A stretch of DNA of 29,947 nt from JALZUE01 sp051251725 (lineage in GTDB: Bacteria > Pseudomonadota > Gammaproteobacteria > Enterobacterales > Alteromonadaceae). The first letter of the stretch is position 1. Each line of letters opens with the position of its first letter. The DNA is taken from contig JBPOFN010000047.1 in assembly GCA_051251725.1 (NCBI GenBank), forward strand, positions 1-29,947, written 5' to 3'. Below the pieces are notes generated by a model, which made no database searches, was not told the DNA's origin, and was given only the letters and a program-made list of their open reading frames with translations. This document shows, piece by piece, positions 1 through 6,966 of the stretch. Made by a program: the position numbers and the translations under genes.

Positions 1-152
1 AGCCAGCTATTAGTGCGAAAAAACGCCTTGATATCCACTTAAATTTCATCATTGAGTCTAAGATAAACTAGGTGAAACAAAATAAGTACGTGAATTTTTC
101 AATTATTTATTATAAATCAGACTATTACAAAACCCATTAAACCAAGTTCAGG

Positions 153-1049
153 TTATTTAAGTCCGCGATATAAGGTTTTTAACCATTTTTCTTCCGTGAT
201 AAAAGCCCAAGCTAGCGCTTGATATTTTTCACCTATGCCAGCATTCACAAAATCAGTTTCGGTTATGCCCGCAGCTATTGCCTTTTTAGCTTTAGCAATG
301 CTGAACTTAAGCATTTGGGCAAAGTCGCGATAACCTGCCAAATCAGATAGTTCTCCATGCCCTGGAATAATAACAACATCTTCAGGCATATTGCTGATCA
401 GCGTTTCAACATTCATCAAATAACCTTCAACTGAGCCGCCGCTATTAAGATCAATAAAAGGAAAACGGTCATTAAAGAACAAATCTCCAGTATGTAACAC
501 ATTGGCTTGTTGAAAATAAACTGCGGTATCGCCATCAGTATGACCATTGGGTAAATGACTTAATTGAATAGTTTCAGCTTGTAGGTAAATATTTACTTGA
601 TCGTTATAGGTAACAACAGGCAAGGCAGCAGCTGAGCCATCTTGTTTCGCTAACAGGCGCTTTCGAACATTATCATGGGCAAAAATAGGTGCTTGCTGAG
701 CAAACACTTCATTGCCGCCGGTATGGTCACCATGGTAATGAGTATTAACAATATATTTTATTTCTTGCTTGGCAATCGATTTCATCGCTTGGTTGATTTT
801 TTCTGCCAGCGGTTTAAATTGACTGTCGATCATTACTAACCCTTGTTCGGTCGCTAATAAGCCAATATTACCGCCACTACCTTTTAAGGCATAAACATTT
901 TCACCCGCTCGTTCCACAACAATGTTGACGGTTGAAAAATCTTGAGCTTGTAAGGGTAAGGCTGTAAACAAATAGATAAACGCAAATGAGCGTCTAAGCG
1001 TACGACATAATAGTTGATGACTAGCCGCGTTCGATACCTGTACTTTCAT
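153..1049 (-). CDS. Exported metallo-beta-lactamase-fold hydrolase
   Basis: This is a zinc-dependent MBL-fold hydrolase, probably periplasmic. The chain carries the full metal-ligand set: THYHGDH at about residues 103-109 (HxHxDH), a later His in NGHTDGD, an Asp in HTGDLFF, and a His in IPGHGE. The N-terminus has an Arg-rich segment followed by a hydrophobic stretch ending LPLQAQ, which reads as a signal peptide. I place the start at ATG 1049 rather than at the in-frame ATG at 1076. The inner ATG has AAGGAC about 5 bases upstream, whereas the outer one has no ribosome binding site, so the product is 298 residues. The nine-base unit AGGACTAAA is nearly duplicated just before the start, giving the GLKGLK of the longer reading. 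The substrate cannot be told; the resemblance is to the general B3/SoxH-like hydrolases, not to a specific lactamase. It is a single gene, with dinB upstream on the same strand behind a terminator-like hairpin. Confidence 0.85.
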   Translation of the reverse strand: MKVQVSNAASHQLLCRTLRRSFAFIYLFTALPLQAQDFSTVNIVVERAGENVYALKGSGGNIGLLATEQGLVMIDSQFKPLAEKINQAMKSIAKQEIKYIVNTHYHGDHTGGNEVFAQQAPIFAHDNVRKRLLAKQDGSAAALPVVTYNDQVNIYLQAETIQLSHLPNGHTDGDTAVYFQQANVLHTGDLFFNDRFPFIDLNSGGSVEGYLMNVETLISNMPEDVVIIPGHGELSDLAGYRDFAQMLKFSIAKAKKAIAAGITETDFVNAGIGEKYQALAWAFITEEKWLKTLYRGLK

Positions 1050-1108
1050 TTTTAGTCCTTTTAGTCCTTTAAACATATAAGTATTATAAGAACATGAGTA
1101 GCGTGAGT

Positions 1109-1149
1109 AGCGATTAAAAATAGTAATGACTTTACTCTTTTTAATCGCT
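1109..1149 (-). terminator. Hairpin downstream of dinB
   Basis: Arms 1109-1120 (AGCGATTAAAAA) and 1138-1149 are perfectly complementary over 12 bp. The 17-base loop contains a second small stem (AGTAA/TTACT). It lies 35 bases after the dinB stop. The A/T-rich base of the stem makes it terminator-like on both strands. It also sits in the region that must hold the promoter of the MBL gene. Confidence 0.55.
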
Positions 1150-1183
1150 TTAATATAAAAGATGAACTGCCTCTTTCTTAAAG

Positions 1184-2254
1184 TTAAAAATCTAAAACCA
1201 ACTGCAGCTCTGCCATCACGTTATTGCTATCTGTAACCTTGTTTTCTTTAAACCCTAACGACAAGCCCAATAAACGAATATCCCGCCCTTTGGCGCGCTG
1301 ATAAGCTTTGATAAATAAGGATTTAAAGACCGACAGATCAAATTCACCGCTTTGCTGTTCTATCGTCGTTTGCTGAAAATCAGCAAATTTTACTTTTACA
1401 CCTTGTTTAACAATAGTTTTTGATTGGCAAGCTGTATACCTTTCTTTCAACTTTTCATATAAATTTTCAATTACCTGCTCGCAGGCATTAATATCAGAGA
1501 TATCCTGACCAAAAGTGCGCTCAATCCCTAATGACTTTCTTTCTCTATTACTGATCACTTCACGGTTATCGATACCAAAGGCACGTAAATAAATATTATC
1601 TGCGTTTTTACCTAACAGCGGTTTTAATTGCTCAACATCAGCAGCGCGAATATCGGCACAGGTAACAAACTGGTGATCCGCTAATCTTTTTGCTGTTTTT
1701 GGCCCTATGCCGGGTATTTTTTTCAACGGTAAATTTTCAACAAAGGCCGTTACTTGCTCTGGCCCAACAATACAAGAACCATTGGGTTTGTTTTCATCAC
1801 TGGCAATTTTGGCAATAAATTTATTCGGCGCCACACCGGCAGAAGCCGTAAGGTTAAGTTCATTAAAGATAGTTTGGCGAATTTCTTCCGCGATTAAAGT
1901 CGCACTCCCTGAGCAGCTTTCTGAGTCAGTAACATCAAGATAAGCCTCATCTAAAGACAAGGGCTCAATTTTATCGGTATAACGAGAAAATATTTCTCTA
2001 ATATGATCAGATGCTGCTTTATAGACTGACATTCGCGCATTAACAATCGTAATATCTGGGCATAGCTGTTTAGCTCTAGCAATTGGCATTGCTGATTTAA
2101 CGCCATATTCACGGGCTAAATAATTACAGGTACATACGACACTTCGCGGGCCATCAAAACCTACAAGAATAGGGATCTTTTGGTATTGAGGAAAGTCTCG
2201 CATTTCGACCGCGGCATAAAAGCAGTCCATATCAACATGAATAATTTTTCGCAT
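1184..2254 (-). CDS. dinB: DNA polymerase IV (Y-family translesion polymerase)
   Basis: DinB copies past damaged or blocked template bases during the SOS response. The N-terminal motif DMDCFYAAVE and the SLDEAYLD motif near residue 100 carry the three catalytic acidic residues. The helix-hairpin-helix segment (KKIPGIGPKTAKRL) and a C-terminal little-finger domain follow. The product is 356 residues, normal for the family. I chose the ATG at 2254, which gives the typical MRKIIHVDMDCF start. The longer reading begins at a GTG at 2302 and adds 16 atypical residues encoded by the palindromic control region itself. An AGG seven bases before the ATG can serve as ribosome binding site. Control by LexA is strongly suggested by the operator directly upstream (2266-2285). 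The gene is monocistronic, with a hairpin after it. Confidence 0.96.
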   Translation of the reverse strand: MRKIIHVDMDCFYAAVEMRDFPQYQKIPILVGFDGPRSVVCTCNYLAREYGVKSAMPIARAKQLCPDITIVNARMSVYKAASDHIREIFSRYTDKIEPLSLDEAYLDVTDSESCSGSATLIAEEIRQTIFNELNLTASAGVAPNKFIAKIASDENKPNGSCIVGPEQVTAFVENLPLKKIPGIGPKTAKRLADHQFVTCADIRAADVEQLKPLLGKNADNIYLRAFGIDNREVISNRERKSLGIERTFGQDISDINACEQVIENLYEKLKERYTACQSKTIVKQGVKVKFADFQQTTIEQQSGEFDLSVFKSLFIKAYQRAKGRDIRLLGLSLGFKENKVTDSNNVMAELQLVLDF

Positions 2255-2265
2255 AAAAAAACCTA

Positions 2266-2285
2266 TACTGTTTATTTTTACAGTA
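2266..2285 (-). promoter_or_regulatory. LexA (SOS) operator of dinB, overlapping a -10 element
   Basis: TACTGT at 2266-2271, an 8-base A/T-only spacer, and ACAGTA at 2280-2285 match the enterobacterial LexA consensus (CTGT-N8-ACAG with flanking TA). The box is the core of a longer perfect inverted repeat, 2253-2271 against 2280-2298. On the - strand TATACT within the upstream arm could be the -10. The 17-base-upstream hexamer TTTAAT is a weak -35. If so, transcription starts inside the operator spacer and LexA would directly block it. Confidence 0.85.
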
Positions 2286-2503
2286 TAGGTTTTTTTATGC
2301 ACAGATTAAAGTAAAAACTAATCATTTTTTATTTCTGCATCATAATTAAATGATCGCAACTGTGACGAGTCGTAAATACTTAATAACTATTCTGATTAGA
2401 ACTTTTTCAGGCTGCTACTAACTGATTTCGTGTAACAATACTGGAAATTTACGCAAATTCCCTTTACAGTTCTCACCAATATAGTGCATTAAGAACTAGT
2501 ACG

Positions 2504-2716
2504 ATGAATCATATCCTCTGGAATCAATTATTATCGCTCTCAGATGAGTTAGAACAAGGTCAACAAACCAAAGCAGCCTTATTAAAAGTATTAATTAGTC
2601 GCTTAGAAGCAATTGAAATAGCGCACGAACGCTCATTTGATCCGGCCGAAAATTTTGAAGAATATGTTGCTGTCGGCTTATGCCAAGCAATAAAAAAAGT
2701 ATTAACTGAAGAATAA
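2504..2716 (+). CDS. Small acidic protein, unrecognised
   Basis: This is a 70-residue protein I do not recognise. It is predicted largely helical and amphipathic, with no membrane segment, no Cys pairs and no signal peptide. It ends in an acidic tail (KKVLTEE) after a segment FDPAENFEEYVAVGL. There is no convincing ribosome binding site before the ATG, which lowers confidence. It is alone on the + strand, diverging from dinB and converging on nqrM, with a shared hairpin at 2741-2779 just after its stop. Codon use looks like that of the neighbours, and nothing overlaps it on the other strand. It is therefore probably a real gene; it could be a lineage-specific cytoplasmic protein. Confidence 0.6.
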   Translation: MNHILWNQLLSLSDELEQGQQTKAALLKVLISRLEAIEIAHERSFDPAENFEEYVAVGLCQAIKKVLTEE

Positions 2717-2740
2717 AATTGAGCACTAAAATGTGTGGCA

Positions 2741-2779
2741 AGTGATTATTAATAGCGCGATGCATATTTAATAATCACT
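2741..2779. terminator. Hairpin between convergent genes
   Basis: Twelve-base arms AGTGATTATTAA (2741-2752) and its exact complement (2768-2779) enclose a 15-base loop. It lies 24 bases after the stop of the 70-residue gene and about 80 bases after nqrM on the other strand. It has no long U tract, so termination is plausible but not certain. Confidence 0.45.
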
Positions 2780-2857
2780 ACTGATACTCGTTGAGGGTTG
2801 TCTAATCTTGACTAGTATTGATGTTGTTACATGTTATGGCATCAGTACTGGCGATAA

Positions 2858-3079
2858 TTAAATATTTTTAACGTCAATCATGTTTTCTTTTTCTGCGGCT
2901 AAACGTTCACGTTCTTGACGCTTTTCACACGGTTTTTCACAGTTACAGGCCTTGTCAATTCCAATAGAGCCTAAGCCACCACAACTACCCGCTAAACTTT
3001 TTTGTTGAAAAATATAGCCTACGCCCATTGCGATAAACACTATGATAAAAAAGCCTAAAGTCAGTAAAAATATTGTCAT
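2858..3079 (-). CDS. nqrM: Na+-NQR maturation protein NqrM (DUF539)
   Basis: This 73-residue protein has one N-terminal membrane helix (about residues 3-25) followed by a Cys-rich cytoplasmic or interfacial segment. That segment contains SCGGLGSIG and CNCEKPC and is then highly charged. This is the NqrM/DUF539 pattern. NqrM is needed for assembly of an active Na+-NQR, and its Cys residues are thought to help deliver iron to the NqrD/NqrE centre. AGGA lies about eight bases before the ATG. It follows apbE by 97 bases with a small hairpin between them. The order nqrABCDEF-apbE-nqrM is the usual one in related bacteria. Confidence 0.93.
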   Translation of the reverse strand: MTIFLLTLGFFIIVFIAMGVGYIFQQKSLAGSCGGLGSIGIDKACNCEKPCEKRQERERLAAEKENMIDVKNI

Positions 3080-3100
3080 GGTTTTTCCTAAAACATTGAC

Positions 3101-3123
3101 CCAACTATGGCTTCCATAATTGG
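3101..3123 (-). other. Intercistronic hairpin between apbE and nqrM
   Basis: In the - strand transcript, CCAATTATGG and CCATAGTTGG pair over 10 bp with one G-U wobble and a 3-base loop. It has no U tract, so it is more likely an mRNA processing or stability element than a full terminator. Confidence 0.4.
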
Positions 3124-3176
3124 GGATTTATATTCGTTTGAAGCGATAAGGATAATAGAACGCTAATAGGCTTATT

Positions 3177-4205
3177 CTATTTCAAATACGGCATGAATTT
3201 TACCGTATTAATCTCTTCAAAGCCATCAGCGGTTTTAGCAATTAACATCGCGGCAATGTGATGTTCTTTAGCAAAGGCTAAACCTTTTTCAACGCCCATC
3301 ACCATAATTGCCGTCGATAAACCATCAGCCGTCATTGAGGATGGATGGATCACCGTTACAGACACTAACTTATGGTTTATTGGCCTTGCCGACTCAGGAT
3401 CAATAATATGTGAATAACGTTGCCCGTCAACTTCGATATAATTTCGATAATCGCCTGATGTGGCAACCGCATTGTCTTTAGGAACAATAATTTGATGTAC
3501 CGAGCGCTCCTCTGTCACCGGTTTTTCTACCGCAACATGCCATAAGGTGCCATCAGCTTTAAAGCCCTTTAAACGCATTTCGCCACCAATTTCAACAAGG
3601 TAGCTGGTAATGCCATGACCTTCGAGAAGTTCGGCAATAACATCAACGCCATAGCCTTTAGCAATAGTTGATAGATCGATATAAAGATCTGGGATAGTTT
3701 TACTAAGCTGGCCATTATTTAGCTGCACATGCTGTAAACCAATTCGAGCTTTAGCGGCGTTTTCTTGCTCTGCCGCAGGCATTTTTTCAACGTGATACTC
3801 AGGTCCAAAGCCCCATAAATTAACCAAGGGTCCAACAGTAACATCAAGCTTACCTTCGGATATTTCCCCTAAACGCAGTGCTTCAGTCAGTACCTTATTC
3901 AAACCATCTGAAATCTTAATTGGGGTTTTACCTTCGCTTTTATTAAACAATGAAAGCTCTGAATCAGGGATATAAGTTGACATTGACTGGTTAACAGCAA
4001 GTAATTCATCATCAATCGCTTGTTGAAGATCTTCCGCGTCAAAGTTTTTAGCAATAACCACTTTGATATTGTAGGTGGTGCCCATTGTCCGGCCTTGCAG
4101 GAGTACTTCTTGTTTTAACGCATCATGATTATTGGGAAAACAGCCAACTAATAACAATGAAAACAACGAAAAAATAACACTTACAAAGATTTTTAATTGA
4201 CGCAT
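3177..4205 (-). CDS. apbE: FAD:protein FMN transferase ApbE (lipoprotein)
   Basis: ApbE uses FAD and Mg2+ to attach FMN covalently to Thr in NqrB and NqrC. The protein has a lipoprotein signal ending LLLVGC, so it should be anchored on the periplasmic side. It carries the family motifs QGRTMGTTYNIKV, DLSTIAKGYGVD, HIIDPESARP and TADGLSTA. Length is 342 residues from the ATG at 4205. I prefer this to the GTG at 4217 because AAGGG lies six bases before the ATG, inside the longer reading. It lies downstream of nqrF, separated by a terminator and a long hairpin, and upstream of nqrM. It may therefore have its own weak promoter or depend on read-through from the nqr operon. Confidence 0.95.
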   Translation of the reverse strand: MRQLKIFVSVIFSLFSLLLVGCFPNNHDALKQEVLLQGRTMGTTYNIKVVIAKNFDAEDLQQAIDDELLAVNQSMSTYIPDSELSLFNKSEGKTPIKISDGLNKVLTEALRLGEISEGKLDVTVGPLVNLWGFGPEYHVEKMPAAEQENAAKARIGLQHVQLNNGQLSKTIPDLYIDLSTIAKGYGVDVIAELLEGHGITSYLVEIGGEMRLKGFKADGTLWHVAVEKPVTEERSVHQIIVPKDNAVATSGDYRNYIEVDGQRYSHIIDPESARPINHKLVSVTVIHPSSMTADGLSTAIMVMGVEKGLAFAKEHHIAAMLIAKTADGFEEINTVKFMPYLK

Positions 4206-4254
4206 TTTACCCTTCACTTAAAACATTAACGCTTTTACTTATAATGAAAAAACA

Positions 4255-4280
4255 AAAAAGACGACCTAGGTCGTCTTTTT
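4255..4280 (-). terminator. Intrinsic terminator after nqrF
   Basis: The sequence is a perfect palindrome of 13-base arms centred on CTAG: AAAAAGACGACCT paired with its complement. The stem has a GC core and a T tract on either strand. It lies 147 bases after the nqrF stop and 50 bases before the apbE start, so it probably separates the nqrABCDEF message from apbE-nqrM, at least partly. Confidence 0.75.
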
Positions 4281-4318
4281 AATAGCTATTCAAACTTCAA
4301 ACAAGTTAATTTTAAGAA

Positions 4319-4419
4319 TTTAGCGCTGAATGATGTTATTAGTTCAAGGAAAGAGCGCGGAGCTTACGCTAGTAAGTGAGCACTCTTGACGATGAAATAA
4401 TAACATCAGGCAAGCTAAA
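4319..4419. repeat. Long imperfect hairpin element 3' of nqrF
   Basis: Nested complementary blocks run along the element: TTTAGC 4319-4324 with GCTAAA 4414-4419; TGATGTTATT 4331-4340 with AATAACATCA 4399-4408; TCAAG 4344-4348 with CTTGA 4385-4389. The innermost pair is CTTAC/GTAAG around a GCTA loop near 4368-4371. Together they form a cruciform of about 100 bases starting 9 bases after the nqrF stop. Its compact form suggests a REP/MITE-like dispersed element, but I see no second copy in this window. Confidence 0.5.
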
Positions 4420-4427
4420 GCTTTAAA

Positions 4428-5651
4428 TTAGCCACCAAAGTCATCTAGCATGATGTTTTCGTCTTCTACGCCTAAATCTTTAAGCATATTGATAACAGCA
4501 GCATTCATCATTGGAGGACCACACATGTAGTACTCACAATCTTCTGGTGCTTCATGATCTTTAAGATATTCATTAAAAAGCACGTTGTGAATAAAGCCGG
4601 TTAAACCATCCCAGTTATCTTCTGGTTGTGGATCAGATAAAGCAACATGCCATTCGAAGTTGTCATTGTCAGCGGCTAAGCCGTTGTAGTCATCTTCGTA
4701 GAACATTTCACGTAAAGAACGTGCGCCATACCAGAAACTCATTTTACGCTTAGAATTTAAACGCTTAAGTTGGTCAAAGATATGTGAACGCATTGGCGCC
4801 ATACCTGCACCACCACCGATAAATACCATTTCATTATCAGTTTCTTTCGCGAAGAATTCACCAAATGGACCTGAAATAGTCACTTTATCACCAGCTTTTA
4901 AGCTAAAGATAAATGATGACATTTTACCTGCTGGTAAATGTAACCGTCCTGGAGGCGGCGTAGCAATACGCACGTTAAGCATAATAATGCCTTCTTCTTC
5001 AGGGTAGTTCGCCATTGAATAAGCACGTAATGTCGGCTCATCAACTTTTGATTCTACATCGAAGAAACCAAAATGATTCCAGTCACCGCGATATTGATCA
5101 TCAATATCAAAATCGCTATATTTTACATGATGCGCAGGCGCTTCAATTTGAATATAACCACCCGCTTTAAAAGGTACTGACTCGCCATTTGGAATTTGTA
5201 GTTTAAGCTCTTTAATGAAAGTTGCTTTGTTATCGTTTGAGATAACTTCACAGTCCCATTGTTGAACACCGAAGATTTCATCTTCAACTTCAATTACCAT
5301 GTCTTGCTTAACAGCAACTTGACAAGCTAAACGACAACCTTCTTTCGCTTCACGCTTAGTAATATGGCCTTCTTCGGTTGGTAATATATCACCACCGCCA
5401 GAATGTACTTCTACACGACACTGGCCACAAGTACCACCACCACCACAAGCTGAAGGAATAAAAATCCCTTGATCAGCTAAAGCGCCTAATAGCTTACCGC
5501 CAGCAGAGGTAGTTACCGCTTTGTCTGGATCACCATTAATTGAAATAACCACGTCACCTTCGGCTACCAACTTTGATTTAGCAAATAAGATTACTAGCAC
5601 CAAAGCAATAACGATTGCAGTGAACATGCCTACGCCGAGAATAATTTCCAT
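4428..5651 (-). CDS. nqrF: Na+-NQR subunit F (NADH dehydrogenase, FAD and 2Fe-2S)
   Basis: NqrF takes the hydride from NADH and passes electrons from FAD to a 2Fe-2S cluster and on to the membrane subunits. One N-terminal membrane helix (about residues 3-24) is followed by a ferredoxin domain with Cys69, Cys75, Cys78 and Cys110. Then comes a ferredoxin-reductase-like domain with the FAD motif RAYSMANY, the NADH-site motif GGGAGMAPMRS, and the conserved end DDFGG. The length of 407 residues is typical. AAGGA lies eight bases before the ATG. It is the last gene of the nqrA-F series and is separated from nqrE by 62 bases containing a hairpin. Confidence 0.98.
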   Translation of the reverse strand: MEIILGVGMFTAIVIALVLVILFAKSKLVAEGDVVISINGDPDKAVTTSAGGKLLGALADQGIFIPSACGGGGTCGQCRVEVHSGGGDILPTEEGHITKREAKEGCRLACQVAVKQDMVIEVEDEIFGVQQWDCEVISNDNKATFIKELKLQIPNGESVPFKAGGYIQIEAPAHHVKYSDFDIDDQYRGDWNHFGFFDVESKVDEPTLRAYSMANYPEEEGIIMLNVRIATPPPGRLHLPAGKMSSFIFSLKAGDKVTISGPFGEFFAKETDNEMVFIGGGAGMAPMRSHIFDQLKRLNSKRKMSFWYGARSLREMFYEDDYNGLAADNDNFEWHVALSDPQPEDNWDGLTGFIHNVLFNEYLKDHEAPEDCEYYMCGPPMMNAAVINMLKDLGVEDENIMLDDFGG

Positions 5652-5677
5652 CGACTTTTCCTTATACTTCTTTAGGA

Positions 5678-5700
5678 GAAGGTAAGTGAAACTTACCTTC
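5678..5700 (-). other. Intercistronic hairpin between nqrE and nqrF
   Basis: Perfect 10-base arms GAAGGTAAGT and ACTTACCTTC enclose a 3-base loop. It lies 13 bases after the nqrE stop and before the nqrF ribosome binding site. All other nqr genes abut or overlap, so this spacer is the only structured gap in the operon. It may tune nqrF expression or mark an mRNA processing site. Confidence 0.5.
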
Positions 5701-5713
5701 TACGTTAATCTTA

Positions 5714-6337
5714 TTATAACGAGATACCACCGAAAGAAAGAAAGCCAAATGCCATCAATCCTGCAGTGATAAACGTAATACCTAAACCTTTAAGGCCATC
5801 TGGCACGTCAGAATATTTCATCTTTTCGCGAAGACCGGCAAGCAATACAATTGCTAATGCCCAACCAATACCAGAACCAATACCATAAACAACAGATTCA
5901 CCAAGTGTTAAGTTTTTAGATACCATGAAAGACACGGCACCAAAAATTGCACAGTTAACTGTAATTAACGGTAAGAAGATACCTAATGCTTGATATAAAG
6001 CAGGGAAGTATTTATCTAAGACCATTTCAAGGATTTGAACTAACGCAGCGATTACACCAATAAAGGTAATAAAAGATAAAAAGCTTAAGTCAATTGACTC
6101 AGCTGGGTCAGTAATACCTAAAACGCTATCTAATGCACCTGGTGCTAAAATCGCTTGGTAAATAATTTGGTTAGCAGGAACCGCTAAACCTAATACCACG
6201 ATAACAGCAACACCTAAGCCCATAGCGGTGCTTACTTTCTTAGACACAGCTAAGAAAGTACACATACCTAAGAAAAATGATAACGCGATATTCTCAATGA
6301 AAATCGTTTTAACCAGTAAACTAATATAATGTTCCAT
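5714..6337 (-). CDS. nqrE: Na+-NQR subunit E
   Basis: NqrE is an integral membrane subunit with about six helices. It pairs with NqrD as an inverted-topology pseudo-dimer that holds an intramembrane iron-sulfur centre. The Cys ligands expected for this are visible: Cys26 in LGMCTF and Cys129 in TVNCAIFG. The 207 residues exceed the roughly 198 of Vibrio NqrE. The extra residues lie between helices 2 and 3, around LAPGALDSVLGITDPAES, which pushes the second Cys from the expected position near 120 to 129. AAGGA lies eight bases before the ATG. It starts 5 bases after nqrD ends. Confidence 0.97.
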   Translation of the reverse strand: MEHYISLLVKTIFIENIALSFFLGMCTFLAVSKKVSTAMGLGVAVIVVLGLAVPANQIIYQAILAPGALDSVLGITDPAESIDLSFLSFITFIGVIAALVQILEMVLDKYFPALYQALGIFLPLITVNCAIFGAVSFMVSKNLTLGESVVYGIGSGIGWALAIVLLAGLREKMKYSDVPDGLKGLGITFITAGLMAFGFLSFGGISL

Positions 6338-6342
6338 TAATC

Positions 6343-6966
6343 TTAATCCTTCTCAACTTGCGCTGGTTTCCACTGGCGAATTGCCCAGATGATTAAACCA
6401 ATAATGAAGAATGAGCTAAATGGTAAAACTAATAAACCGTTCGCTTGATACCAACCACCATCTTGAATAAGAGGTAAAATTTCAATACCGAACAACTTAC
6501 CAAAACCAAATAGTTCGCGGAAAAAGGCAACCGTAACTAAGATAGCGCCGTAACCTAAACCGTTACCGATACCATCTAAAAAGCTTACTACTGGCTTTTC
6601 TTTCATCGCGAATGCTTCAGCACGACCCATTACAATACAGTTAGTAATGATCAAACCAACAAAGACAGAAAGCTCTTTCGATAATTGATATGAAAACGCT
6701 TTTAATACTTGGTCAACCACAATTACTAGTGAAGCAATAATCGCCATTTGTACAATAATACGTACGCTTGAAGGTATATGATTACGAATAATCGAGATAA
6801 ATAAGTTTGAAAAAGCAGTTACAATGATAACGGCTAAACTCATTACAATCGCATTCGCCATTGAACTTGTAACCGCAAGCGCTGAACAAATACCAAGTAC
6901 TTGTAATGCAATCGGGTTATTGTCAACGATAGGACTCGTTAATACTTTTTTAGCATCAGCAGACAT
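6343..6966 (-). CDS. nqrD: Na+-NQR subunit D
   Basis: NqrD is a six-helix membrane subunit homologous to NqrE/RnfE. Cys27 (LGICSAL) and Cys110 (ITNCIVMGRAEAFA) match the pair that contributes to the iron-sulfur centre shared with NqrE. It has 207 residues, the normal size. The start codon overlaps the nqrC stop by one base (TAATG), which indicates translational coupling. Adjacent to NqrB/NqrE in the complex, it participates in the electron path across the membrane linked to Na+ transport. Confidence 0.97.
   Translation of the reverse strand: MSADAKKVLTSPIVDNNPIALQVLGICSALAVTSSMANAIVMSLAVIIVTAFSNLFISIIRNHIPSSVRIIVQMAIIASLVIVVDQVLKAFSYQLSKELSVFVGLIITNCIVMGRAEAFAMKEKPVVSFLDGIGNGLGYGAILVTVAFFRELFGFGKLFGIEILPLIQDGGWYQANGLLVLPFSSFFIIGLIIWAIRQWKPAQVEKD

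Noticed and set aside
1..152. Search for a partial gene at the left edge
   Set aside because: No convincing coding signal on either strand; it appears to be ordinary AT-rich intergenic DNA.
2253..2298. The dinB palindrome as a simple intrinsic terminator
   Set aside because: It has terminator form on both strands, but no + strand gene precedes it and its core matches LexA so well that an operator is the better reading.
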